From: CAYZJV01 sp964616275
GTDB lineage: Bacteria; Spirochaetota; Spirochaetia; Sphaerochaetales; Sphaerochaetaceae
Assembly (NCBI GenBank): GCA_964616275.1
Contig: CAZTUL010000002.1
Coordinates: forward strand, 1-64,000
Reading direction: 5' to 3'
Length of the DNA: 64,000 bases
The notes beneath the pieces are model-generated. The model was given only the letters and a program-made list of their open reading frames with translations, was not told where the DNA came from and ran no database searches. This document shows positions 16,556 through 24,995 of this stretch, one piece after another. Each line of letters begins with the position of its first letter. Position 1 is the first letter of the stretch. Position numbers and translations under genes: made by a program.

Positions 16556-19431
16556 TAATTCATTGTACCATAAATGGACGACCTGTCTCTGCTACGGTAG
16601 AGGCTCACGATACACTACGATCACTCTTGGTTCGTCTCGGGCATTTTGCCGTACGAGACAGTGATGACCGTGAAGGATTCGCAGGAAGCGATACCGTCCT
16701 CGTAGATGATACTCCTGTGTATGCGAATCTCATGCTCGCTGCTGAGTTGGATGGTGCCGAGATCCGTACTCCAGATTCACTTGCACAAGGTGGAGAGCTC
16801 ACAATCGTGCAACAGGCTATGATTGATGCAGGGATCGTACAATCTGCCTACAATGCACCAGCAGCAGCACTCCTACTCACCTGGTTGCTTGAACATTATC
16901 CTAATCCAACTCGAGAGGATGTAAAGGACGTATTATCGGGTATATTCGTAAGAGATGCCGGTTACGAACACTACTTCCTTGCTGTTGAATTAGCGAAGGA
17001 ACGCATGGCTCAGGGATCCTATTCAAGTACGATTGCCCCCGAATTTCGTGACCATCTCAGCTATATAGGAAAGGTTAAACCCAAGGTGGATGCACGACAG
17101 CTGGTAGCCGGATGGAAATCGTTTGTAGAAGATCGTGTTGAACCGGGAGCTTGTTCTCTTATCATGCTGCGAAGCCCTCACGCTCATGCCTATATCACAA
17201 AAATTGATACATCTGAAGCTGAGAAAATGTCTGGGGTTGTTGCCATTATTACTGCAGAAAACTGTCCCGATGTATTCTACATGTCTGCAGGTCAGGGAAA
17301 TCCTGAGCCATCGCCATATGATAGGCGTCTTTTCAACTGGAAGGTTCGCCATGTAGGAGACCGGGTTGCTGCAATTGTTGCTGAAACTGAGGAACAGGCT
17401 TGTGCTGCACGCGATAAAATTCGAGTTGAGTACGATGTTCTCTCACCCATCTTCACCGTTGAAGAGGCAATGGATCCCGATGCACCAATTGTGCAGAACG
17501 GAGTTGCAGAATACCTTAGCGGAGCTCCTGATAATCTTGAACAATACAACCAGGGGGTTGATCCACGTGAAGGAAAGGTAATTTATCCATTCCCATTACA
17601 TGCAGATATTCGACACAATGTGGCCGCAGCTGCTCATGGAGCTATTGGTGATGTGGAGAAAGGATTTGCCGATGCAGATACTGTTATTGAACGGACATAC
17701 CAGAGCTCGCAGATTCAGTGCACGCCTCTTGAGCCACATATTGTATACACCAAAATAGATAATGACCGACTCGTAGTTCATGCTTCAACGCAAGTTCCCT
17801 TTCACCTTCGCCGTATCGTAGCAAAAGTGTGTGGAATTGACGAGAATAAAATTCATGTAATCAAAGAGAAGGTAGGGGGTGGATACGGATCCAAGCAGGA
17901 TATTCTGGTGGAAGATGTCGCCGGTTACGCCACTTGGCTTACAAGAAGACCGATTTTATATCGGAATACTCGCGAAGAAGAGTTTATTGCAAATAGTACA
18001 CGCCATCCTATGAGAGTGACTGTGAAAATGGGAGCAAAAAAGGATGGAACCCTCACAGCTGTCTATATGGATGTTCGGGCGAATACAGGACCTTACGGGA
18101 ATCACTGTCTCACCGTTCCTATGAATGCCTGTTCAAAGACTCTTCCGTTGCTGAATTGTCCCAATATGAAGTTTGATGTTACTACATACTATACAAATAT
18201 TCCTCCTACTGGAGCATATCAGGGGTATGGTGCACCAAAGGGCTCTTATGCATTAATGACCAGCATGGCTGAGATGGCAGATGCTATAGGGGTGGATCCT
18301 CTTGAATTTGCCAAGAAGAATCATGTTGAACGTGGGTTCATGCTTGAAATTTTGAAGAGTCTCGGAGAAGGACGTGAGGGAACCGTAGTACCCGTTGGCA
18401 GTTGCGGACTTCGTAAAGCCCTTGACCAGGGTGCCGAGATGATTTCATGGGGAAGAAAAGAGACATCTGATGACCCTGATTGGAAAATTGGGAAAGGTTT
18501 TGCCATGATTCAGCAGGGTTCCGGGCTTCCGGGACTCGATCATTCCACTTGTGATGTCGTAATGAATACCGATGGAACATTCATGGTGCATAGTGGTGGA
18601 AGTGATCTTGGAACAGGGTTGGACACCATTAGTGTCAAGTGTGTGAGTGAAGTCATGTGTGTCCCAATGGAAAAAGTATCGATTCTATCAGGTGATACAG
18701 ACAATACCATGTTCGATACTGGTGCATATGCGTCAAGCGGTACCTACTTCTCTGGAAACGCAACATTGAAAGCGGCGTTACATTTGAAAGAGAAAGTACT
18801 TGCTGAGGCTGCACTCCAGATGAATGAAGATATCGGCAATCTGGAGCTGAGAGCCCCAGGTGAGATTGTTTCCACCAAGAGTGGAAAGAGACTCTCATAC
18901 GCTACGCTCAGCCATGATGCAACAACTGGAGTCGGAAGAGGTCAACTGGTTGGCTATGGTTCATTTGTGACCAATAATGCCGCTATTCCATATGGTGCCC
19001 ATTTTGCTCAAGTTGCAGTGAATGTGAAGACCGGTCAAGTGAAGGTTCAGAAATTCTACGCACTACAGGATGCGGGAACTCCAATAAATCCGGAACTTGC
19101 ACTGTGTCAGATGTATGGGGCAGCTTTCAAATCAATTGGACACTCGCTCTATGAAAATTTAATTTTAGATGAGAAGGGTTTCTGTCTTACATCAAATTTC
19201 ACTACGTATGGTGTTCCTATGACCAGTGAAATCCCCGATGATTTTAAGGCAGTCCTAATTGACGAGGATGATGAGTTTGGGCCGTTTGGTGCAAAATCAA
19301 TTAGTGAGATTGCAACGAATGGTGCTGCTCCAGCTCTCGCAAATGCTATTCACGATGCTGTTGGCGTATGGATTCGTTCATGGCCTTTTACTCCCGAGAA
19401 GATTCTGCGGGAAATGGGAAAAATTTCCTAA
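16552..19431 (+). CDS. xdhD: XdhD-type molybdenum hydroxylase subunit with degenerate N-terminal ferredoxin domain
   Basis: The 959-residue protein is close to E. coli XdhD (956) along its whole length. ATG 16552 overlaps the ygfM stop and MIIHCTING matches the E. coli start; a 12-codon upstream extension is spurious. Residues 1-150 follow the 2Fe-2S subunit fold, but the ligand positions are empty: EGFAGSD replaces the first cysteine cluster, QSAYNAP and SGIFVRDAGYEH replace the second, and C5 is the only cysteine. The rest is a full molybdopterin domain with RVGD, VGGGYGSKQD, GAYQGYGAPKG, DLGTGLD and the catalytic glutamate E919 in GPFGAKSISE. Older work called it a selenate reductase subunit, but purine oxidation fits the context better. 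Confidence 0.94.
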   Translation: MIIHCTINGRPVSATVEAHDTLRSLLVRLGHFAVRDSDDREGFAGSDTVLVDDTPVYANLMLAAELDGAEIRTPDSLAQGGELTIVQQAMIDAGIVQSAYNAPAAALLLTWLLEHYPNPTREDVKDVLSGIFVRDAGYEHYFLAVELAKERMAQGSYSSTIAPEFRDHLSYIGKVKPKVDARQLVAGWKSFVEDRVEPGACSLIMLRSPHAHAYITKIDTSEAEKMSGVVAIITAENCPDVFYMSAGQGNPEPSPYDRRLFNWKVRHVGDRVAAIVAETEEQACAARDKIRVEYDVLSPIFTVEEAMDPDAPIVQNGVAEYLSGAPDNLEQYNQGVDPREGKVIYPFPLHADIRHNVAAAAHGAIGDVEKGFADADTVIERTYQSSQIQCTPLEPHIVYTKIDNDRLVVHASTQVPFHLRRIVAKVCGIDENKIHVIKEKVGGGYGSKQDILVEDVAGYATWLTRRPILYRNTREEEFIANSTRHPMRVTVKMGAKKDGTLTAVYMDVRANTGPYGNHCLTVPMNACSKTLPLLNCPNMKFDVTTYYTNIPPTGAYQGYGAPKGSYALMTSMAEMADAIGVDPLEFAKKNHVERGFMLEILKSLGEGREGTVVPVGSCGLRKALDQGAEMISWGRKETSDDPDWKIGKGFAMIQQGSGLPGLDHSTCDVVMNTDGTFMVHSGGSDLGTGLDTISVKCVSEVMCVPMEKVSILSGDTDNTMFDTGAYASSGTYFSGNATLKAALHLKEKVLAEAALQMNEDIGNLELRAPGEIVSTKSGKRLSYATLSHDATTGVGRGQLVGYGSFVTNNAAIPYGAHFAQVAVNVKTGQVKVQKFYALQDAGTPINPELALCQMYGAAFKSIGHSLYENLILDEKGFCLTSNFTTYGVPMTSEIPDDFKAVLIDEDDEFGPFGAKSISEIATNGAAPALANAIHDAVGVWIRSWPFTPEKILREMGKIS

Positions 19432-19453
19432 TCAGTATTCAGAATTGTATATA

Positions 19454-19485
19454 GATAAGCTCTCCGAAAGGGGAGCTTATCTTAT
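19454..19485 (+). terminator. terminator after xdhD
   Basis: A 12-bp stem (GATAAGCTCTCC with GGGGAGCTTATC, including one T-G pair) closes a GAAA tetraloop and is followed by a short T-rich run. It lies 22 bases after the xdhD stop and 6 bases before the ygeW operator, so ygeW is a separate unit. Confidence 0.75.
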
Positions 19486-19490
19486 AGGTA

Positions 19491-19510
19491 AAATGCAACA
19501 AAATGCAACA
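19491..19510 (+). promoter_or_regulatory. tandem heptamer operator upstream of ygeW
   Basis: AAATGCAACA occurs twice in direct tandem. The cores TGCAACA (19494-19500, 19504-19510) are the reverse complement of the TGTTGCA cores before ygfK and ade, again 10 bp apart, and the near core again ends 7 bp before the -35 box. Confidence 0.65.
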
Positions 19511-19517
19511 AAATTTG

Positions 19518-19546
19518 TAGACACCATATGAGCTGCATGCTATACT
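19518..19546 (+). promoter_or_regulatory. sigma-70-type promoter of ygeW
   Basis: TAGACA (19518-19523), 17-bp spacer, TATACT (19541-19546). The predicted start near 19553 gives a leader of about 34 bases ahead of ygeW. Confidence 0.65.
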
Positions 19547-19586
19547 TTGACTCGGACATATCCCATACATTTCACATGGAGGATTT

Positions 19587-20786
19587 ATGAAAGACATAAC
19601 CACAATAAAAAAAATGATTGAAGAACTACAGGGTTTAGAGACCCAGAACATGTATTTGAACGATTTCTTTCACACATGGAAGGAGAGCGACGATGAAATT
19701 GCAGCAACCTTCGCTGTAGCAGAGATTCTTCGTGCCATGCGGGAACAGAATATATCAAGCAAGGTATTTGAAAGCGGCCTCGGAATTTCAATATTCCGCG
19801 ACAATTCTACGAGAACACGTTTTAGCTTTGCCAGTGCCTGTAATATGCTTGGTCTCGAGGTTCAGGACCTAGATGAAAAGACCAGCCAGATTGCCCATGG
19901 AGAGACTGTGAGAGAGACAGCGAATATGGTTTCATTCATGGCAGATGTGATCGGCATTCGAGATGACATGTATATTGGCAAGGGGCACACCTATATGAAA
20001 GAGGTTGCAACTGCTGTTCAGGAAGGATATGAAGATGGAGTTTTAGAACAGCGACCGACTCTGGTGAATCTTCAGTGCGATATTGATCATCCGACTCAAT
20101 CCATGGCCGATATGCTGCATGTGATTAACCACTTTGGTGGTGTGGAAAATCTTAAAGGAAAGAAGGTTGCTATGACTTGGGCTTATAGTCCCTCCTACGG
20201 TAAGCCTTTAAGTGTTCCCCAGGGAATAATCGGCCTCTTTACTCGGTTTGGTATGGATGTGGTTCTTGCTCATCCTGAAGGCTATAACGTGATGCCTGAA
20301 GTCGAAGAAGTTGCTAAAGAAAACGCAACGAAGTCGGGTGGAACCTATAAGCGTGTTGCAACCATGGAAGAGGCCTTCCAGGATGCAGATATCGTCTATC
20401 CGAAGAGCTGGGCTCCCTTTGCAGTCATGGAAGAGAGAACTCAATTAGTTGGCGATGGTAAATTTGAAGAATTGAAGGATCTCGAGAAGCGTTGTCTGCT
20501 CAATAATGCAAAACACAAAGATTGGGAATGCACCGAAGAACTCATGAAGAAAACCAAAGATGGAAAGGCTCTTTACATGCACTGTCTCCCTGCAGATATT
20601 ACCTCGGTGAGCTGTAAGGAAGGTGAGGTAGAAGCTTCAGTTTTTGACCGGTATCGTGTGCCTTTGTACAAAGAAGCTTCCTATAAGCCATACATTATTG
20701 CAGCAATGATATTCCTTGCAAAATTCCAGAATCCGAGTGCAAAACTTAACGAACTGTTAGAGGCAGCCAAAAAGCGCATCAGCTAA
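19587..20786 (+). CDS. ygeW: YgeW-type knotted carbamoyltransferase
   Basis: The 399-residue cytosolic enzyme matches E. coli YgeW. The carbamoyl-phosphate loop is FRDNSTRTRFSF, HPTQSMADML supplies the HPxQ motif, and YMHCLPADI the HCLP motif. Long insertions and KVAMTWAYSPSYGKPLS are typical of the knotted transcarbamylase group. Its substrate is not ornithine or aspartate. A published proposal is that the reverse reaction takes carbamoyl groups from a ureido compound made in purine breakdown, so that carbamoyl phosphate can be used for ATP. GGAGGA lies 5 bases before the ATG. It is monocistronic here, with its own operator and promoter and a strong terminator. Confidence 0.94.
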   Translation: MKDITTIKKMIEELQGLETQNMYLNDFFHTWKESDDEIAATFAVAEILRAMREQNISSKVFESGLGISIFRDNSTRTRFSFASACNMLGLEVQDLDEKTSQIAHGETVRETANMVSFMADVIGIRDDMYIGKGHTYMKEVATAVQEGYEDGVLEQRPTLVNLQCDIDHPTQSMADMLHVINHFGGVENLKGKKVAMTWAYSPSYGKPLSVPQGIIGLFTRFGMDVVLAHPEGYNVMPEVEEVAKENATKSGGTYKRVATMEEAFQDADIVYPKSWAPFAVMEERTQLVGDGKFEELKDLEKRCLLNNAKHKDWECTEELMKKTKDGKALYMHCLPADITSVSCKEGEVEASVFDRYRVPLYKEASYKPYIIAAMIFLAKFQNPSAKLNELLEAAKKRIS

Positions 20787-20810
20787 TTGTTTCAATCGTT
20801 TCACAATGAC

Positions 20811-20855
20811 ATATATCCCGGTGGTGCTTAGCGTACCCCGGGATATATTGTTTTT
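20811..20855 (+). terminator. intrinsic terminator after ygeW
   Basis: An 11-bp stem ATATATCCCGG (20811-20821) with CCGGGATATAT (20838-20848), a 16-base loop, then TGTTTTT. It closes the ygeW unit before the ade promoter. Confidence 0.85.
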
Positions 20856-20930
20856 ACGCCCTTAGAACCAGAATAATCGATGAAATTGTGTGAATCACGT
20901 TCCCCGTCTGAGTGATAATCACAACTGGAG

Positions 20931-20950
20931 TTTGTTGCTGATTGTTGCAA
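20931..20950 (+). promoter_or_regulatory. tandem heptamer operator upstream of ade
   Basis: TTTGTTGCTGATTGTTGCAA holds cores TGTTGCT (20933-20939) and TGTTGCA (20943-20949), period 10 bp. The near core ends 7 bp before the -35 box at 20957, the same geometry as before ygfK and ygeW. Confidence 0.6.
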
Positions 20951-20956
20951 TTTTAC

Positions 20957-20985
20957 TTGTCCCTCTTCTTGCCTAATGGTATCCT
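20957..20985 (+). promoter_or_regulatory. promoter of adenine deaminase
   Basis: TTGTCC (20957-20962), 17-bp spacer, TATCCT (20980-20985). Both boxes are imperfect, which fits a promoter that needs an activator. The predicted start is near 20992. Confidence 0.5.
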
Positions 20986-21008
20986 TCTAAAAAGGAGACT
21001 GATGTTAT

Positions 21009-22733
21009 ATGAATGCGGATGTTCGTAAACGTTTGATAGCAGTGGCGGCAGGACGTCAAGAAGCAGATTTAGTTATTTCGAATGCTCAAGTGGTGGATGT
21101 GTACTCCGGAACAGTTAGGCATGCCGATATTGCTATTGCAGATGGATACATTGCCGGAGTGGGCTCGTACGAAGGAAAAGAAACATTCGATGTGCATGGG
21201 GATTACGTACTTCCAGGTTTAATTGATAGTCATGTGCATATAGAATCGGCATTGGTGGATCCCGCATCATTTTCAGATCTGGTAGTACCTCGTGGAACAA
21301 CAACTGTCATAGCCGACCCTCATGAAATCTGTAATGTATGTGGACTCGCAGGGTTGGATTATATGATTGAGTCAGCAAAGCATCTTCCCCTCGATATTTT
21401 TTACATGTTACCTTCCTGTGTCCCGGCTACTTTTTTCGAACATGCAGGGGCAATACTTGATGCTCAATCTCTTTCTCAACGGATAGAACATGAACGTGTG
21501 CTCGGTCTCGGTGAGATGATGGATATGGTCGGAACAGTAAATGGAGATGATCATATTATCGATAAATTGGCTGTTGCAGATCGAACAGGGAAATTGATAG
21601 ATGGACATGCTCCTGGACTGCATGGGCGTGAGTTATGTGCATATGCAGCTGCTGGAATACACACCGATCATGAGTGTGCTACCCCTGAAGAACTGCAGGA
21701 ACGCATATCTTCTGGTATGTATGTACTCTTACGCGAAGGTTCGGCATGTAAAGATCTAAAAAATCTTTTGCCCGGAGTAACTGCTGAGAATGCCCATATG
21801 TGTCTCTTTTGTACCGATGATCGACAGCCACGAAGTATTCTGGAACATGGCCATATTGATAATCACCTACGCATTGCAGTCTCTGAGGGACTTGATCCCA
21901 TCCTCGCAATACGAATGGCTACTATGCATGCCGCTCAATGTTTTCGGCTGTATGATAGAGGTGCCATTGCACCCGGTAAGCGAGCAGATATTATTACTGT
22001 TAATAATCTTACAGATTTTACTGTCAACCATGTGTTCACACAGGGTATACGATATGTTCCTCCCACTACAGAGATAGAAAGACCGATATCACCGAGTGTA
22101 AGCGGTCGAGTCAATATTGGAGCTTTTAGTGTTGATTCCTTGCGGTTATCGCTTAAATCCACTCATGTGCGAGTCATTGAAGTAACCCCCGGATCTGTAG
22201 TAACCACAGAAGGAAATGCTCAAATAGAGCTGGATAACTCAGGATACTATAGTCACAACCCTGAGATGGATATCGTTAAGCTGGCTGTAGTTGAACGGCA
22301 TGAAGGAACTGGAAATGTAGGCCTGGCACTGTTGAGGGGATACGGGATTTCAGGTGGGGCGATAGCTACTACCATTGCACACGATTCACACAACATCATT
22401 GTGGCAGGCGATACTGACGATGACATGGCTCTTGCTGTTACTACACTGGAAAAATTAGGTGGTGGCATTGTGATGGTTCGACGAGGAGTTGTTCTTGATT
22501 CGCTTCCTTTGCCGATTGCTGGGTTAATGACACCGAGAGGTGGGTCGTTTGTGCAGGAGAAGTTTCAAACAATGCATACGCTCGCAGTCCAAAAGCTCCA
22601 TGTACATAAGGATATTGATCCTTTTATGACGTTAAGCTTCATGGCACTACCGGTCATACCTCACCTTAAGGTAACCGATATGGGATTGTTCGATGTAGAT
22701 GCTTTTACGTTCGTTCCTCTCGAGTTAGCCTGA
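21009..22733 (+). CDS. ade: adenine deaminase
   Basis: The 574-residue enzyme deaminates adenine to hypoxanthine and so feeds the neighbouring molybdenum hydroxylases. The bacterial Ade family is recognised from DSHVHIESALVDP (near 76-88), ADPHEICNVCG (near 102-112), DGHAPGL, HTDHE and the C-terminal AHDSHNIIVAG domain. Length matches E. coli Ade (588). AAGGAG lies 11 bases before the ATG; two other nearby ATGs are out of frame. It has its own promoter with the shared operator and ends at a bidirectional terminator facing the purine permease. Confidence 0.95.
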   Translation: MNADVRKRLIAVAAGRQEADLVISNAQVVDVYSGTVRHADIAIADGYIAGVGSYEGKETFDVHGDYVLPGLIDSHVHIESALVDPASFSDLVVPRGTTTVIADPHEICNVCGLAGLDYMIESAKHLPLDIFYMLPSCVPATFFEHAGAILDAQSLSQRIEHERVLGLGEMMDMVGTVNGDDHIIDKLAVADRTGKLIDGHAPGLHGRELCAYAAAGIHTDHECATPEELQERISSGMYVLLREGSACKDLKNLLPGVTAENAHMCLFCTDDRQPRSILEHGHIDNHLRIAVSEGLDPILAIRMATMHAAQCFRLYDRGAIAPGKRADIITVNNLTDFTVNHVFTQGIRYVPPTTEIERPISPSVSGRVNIGAFSVDSLRLSLKSTHVRVIEVTPGSVVTTEGNAQIELDNSGYYSHNPEMDIVKLAVVERHEGTGNVGLALLRGYGISGGAIATTIAHDSHNIIVAGDTDDDMALAVTTLEKLGGGIVMVRRGVVLDSLPLPIAGLMTPRGGSFVQEKFQTMHTLAVQKLHVHKDIDPFMTLSFMALPVIPHLKVTDMGLFDVDAFTFVPLELA

Positions 22734-22756
22734 GCGTTCAATACTCGTTCTTAAGT

Positions 22757-22789
22757 AAAAAATCCGCACCATGACAGTGCGGATTTTTT
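22757..22789. terminator. bidirectional terminator between ade and the purine permease
   Basis: AAAAAATCCGCAC (22757-22769) pairs with GTGCGGATTTTTT (22777-22789) around a 7-base loop. A-rich and T-rich flanks serve both converging genes. Confidence 0.93.
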
Positions 22790-22808
22790 ATTAATTGAAA
22801 TTATGATG

Positions 22809-24092
22809 TTAGCCGAGAATCAGCTTCAATAGTAACAGGATGGCAATAATAACCATGGTAGGGCTGATCTGCTTTGCTTTTCCGGTGAAAAGCTTCAACA
22901 GAATCCAGCTCAATGCACCATACATAATACCATTGGCAATCGAGTAGGAAGTAACCATAAGCAGAATGGTGAGGAATGCTGGGATCGCTTCGGTTCCTTC
23001 ATCAAAATCAATGTCCTTAACAGGAGAAATCATGAACAGACCAACAAGAATCAAAGTCGGTGCTGTTGCAGCTCCAGGTATGGAGATGAATAGTGGTGAA
23101 AGGAAAAGTGAGATAAGGAAGAGGACCGCAACTGTAAGACTGGTTAATCCAGTTTTTCCACCTTCAGAAACTCCAGCTGAGCTCTCAACATAGGTAGTTA
23201 CGGTAGAAGTTCCCAGCATAGCACCAACGGTTGTACCAATAGCATCTGCAAAAAGAGCCTCTTTACATTTTGGGATTGATCCGTCTTTTTCAAGAATGTC
23301 TGCCTTTGTAGCACATCCGATAAGGGTTCCAACGGTGTCGAACATATCGACAAAGAGGAAAGTAAAGACAATAACAATCATGTCGATGCTGAAAATGTCA
23401 CTGAATGAGAAAGCGAGGAAGGTAGGAGCCAATGATGGAGGAGCAAAACTGCCGCCTGCCCATGAGGTAACTCCAAATGGGATACCGACAAAGGTAGTAC
23501 CGATAATACCGATTAAGAGTGCTCCACGGACTTTGAATGCTACGAGAACACTCGTAATCACAAGACCGATCATAGCAACAAGTGCAGTTCCGTGTGTAAT
23601 GTCACCGAGTTCTACGAGCGTGGCTCCATCAACAATGATACCAGCATTCTGTAATCCAATAAAAGCAATAAAAAGCCCGATACCTACGCTAATGGCCTTT
23701 TTCATGTTCGTTGGTATTGAGTTTACAATTGCTTCACGGATATTGAAGGCGGTTAGGATAATAAAGATAATACCTTCAATGAAAACAGCAGTCAGTGCCT
23801 GTTGCCAGGTATATCCCATGGTGATAACAACGGTGTAGGCAAAAAATGCATTCAGTCCCATTCCCGGTGCAAGGGCGAATGGTAAGTTTGCAAGAAATGC
23901 CATTACCAGTGTTGCGATTGCCGCCGACAGAGCTGTTGCAGTAAATACTGCACCAAAATCCATGCCTGCGTCTGCTAACATGAGGGGGTTTACAATTAAG
24001 ATGTAGGCCATCGTAAGAAACGTGGTAACACCCGCAAGCACCTCAGTCCGCACATTCGTTTTGTGCTCGGTGAGCTTAAAAAATTTTTCCAT
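22809..24092 (-). CDS. AzgA-like NCS2 purine permease
   Basis: A 427-residue inner-membrane protein with about 12 hydrophobic segments. AAGGAG lies 7 bases before ATG 24092; the 37-codon upstream extension is unsupported. The N-terminus MEKFFKLTEHKTNVRTEVLAG and the VTTFLTMAYILIVNP motif are typical of the adenine/guanine/hypoxanthine branch of the nucleobase:cation symporters (AzgA, PbuG, PurP). A conserved TVTTYVESSAGVSEGGKTG segment fits. It probably imports adenine, guanine or hypoxanthine for the enzymes encoded beside it. A possible promoter is TGTACA - 17 - TAGAAT on the minus strand. The heptamer operator of the island is not seen here. Confidence 0.9.
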   Translation of the reverse strand: MEKFFKLTEHKTNVRTEVLAGVTTFLTMAYILIVNPLMLADAGMDFGAVFTATALSAAIATLVMAFLANLPFALAPGMGLNAFFAYTVVITMGYTWQQALTAVFIEGIIFIILTAFNIREAIVNSIPTNMKKAISVGIGLFIAFIGLQNAGIIVDGATLVELGDITHGTALVAMIGLVITSVLVAFKVRGALLIGIIGTTFVGIPFGVTSWAGGSFAPPSLAPTFLAFSFSDIFSIDMIVIVFTFLFVDMFDTVGTLIGCATKADILEKDGSIPKCKEALFADAIGTTVGAMLGTSTVTTYVESSAGVSEGGKTGLTSLTVAVLFLISLFLSPLFISIPGAATAPTLILVGLFMISPVKDIDFDEGTEAIPAFLTILLMVTSYSIANGIMYGALSWILLKLFTGKAKQISPTMVIIAILLLLKLILG

Positions 24093-24215
24093 CTGATCAC
24101 TCCTTAACAGTGGATATTTCGTTGTCTTTATTCTATCCGTCTCAGAGCAATTTGTACAGAAAAATTTAAGAATTAGTAGGTTTATTAGAAAAATTTTGCT
24201 CAATACAAAAATAGA

Positions 24216-24995
24216 TCAGGAATGAATTCTGGATATAACCAAATGGCCGAGGTGCATAAAGGTTTCTATATGAGTATCGTACAACTGGGACAACAGTGAA
24301 CTGGTGAGAACTTCGTGTGCCGGTCCGCTATGTAATAGACTGCTATGATCTATCATGGCAACTATATGAGCACATTCAGCGGCTACTGATGGATCGTGTG
24401 TGGTGAAGAAAAGAGTAATACCTTGGGAAGATAATGTTCTCAGTATTGAAATAACTTTTGCAGTATTTCCCGGATCCAGACTGCTTGTAGGTTCATCAAG
24501 CAGTAAAATCCTGGGTTGTTGAGCCAAAGCTCGTGCAAGAAGTACAAGCTGATGTTCTCCACCGCTCAGCGTTGTAATAGATCGATGGGCTATTGATTCA
24601 ATTCCAACTTGTTTGATTGCATCATACGCTATATGAATATCATGCTTCGTAGGTGCAGCAAGCTCATGAATATAGGGTGATCTTCCAAATAAAACATATT
24701 CAAGAACCGTAAAACTGAATCTTGCCCCCTCTTCCTGTGGAACAAGACTCATGGTCTGCCCGAGTTTTCTTTTTGAATATAACGACAACGGTGTTCCGAA
24801 TAATTCAATGGTACCTGTCTCTGGTATTCTCCATCGGAGCAATAAATCCATGAGTGTCGATTTTCCAGCACCATTAGGACCAAGCAGTACAGTGGTCTGA
24901 GCCTCCGGGATATCAAGTGACAAGTCTAGAACTGCCGGGTGCTCTCTACCAGGGTAGGTATAGGTCACATGGTTGAGTGAGACAGCAGGTTTCAT
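24216..24995 (-). CDS. FecCD-type ABC importer, ATPase
   Basis: The 259-residue ATP-binding subunit has Walker A GPNGAGKST (near 39-47), Q-loop SLVPQEEG, signature LSGGEHQLVLLARAL, Walker B RILLLDEPTSSLD and the switch histidine in FFTTHDPS. It belongs to the family serving iron-siderophore, cobalamin, haem and molybdate/tungstate importers with FecCD-type permeases. Its start overlaps the permease stop by four bases. Cargo cannot be read from the ATPase. Confidence 0.9.
   Translation of the reverse strand: MKPAVSLNHVTYTYPGREHPAVLDLSLDIPEAQTTVLLGPNGAGKSTLMDLLLRWRIPETGTIELFGTPLSLYSKRKLGQTMSLVPQEEGARFSFTVLEYVLFGRSPYIHELAAPTKHDIHIAYDAIKQVGIESIAHRSITTLSGGEHQLVLLARALAQQPRILLLDEPTSSLDPGNTAKVISILRTLSSQGITLFFTTHDPSVAAECAHIVAMIDHSSLLHSGPAHEVLTSSLLSQLYDTHIETFMHLGHLVISRIHS

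Noticed and set aside
10835..19431. In-frame TGA (selenocysteine) in the molybdenum hydroxylases
   Set aside because: All subunits are uninterrupted and full length; selenium in this family is a labile ligand, not an encoded residue.
23296..23838. 180-codon open frame opposite the purine permease
   Set aside because: It is antisense to a well-supported membrane protein, has no ribosome site and a composition expected of a mirrored hydrophobic gene.
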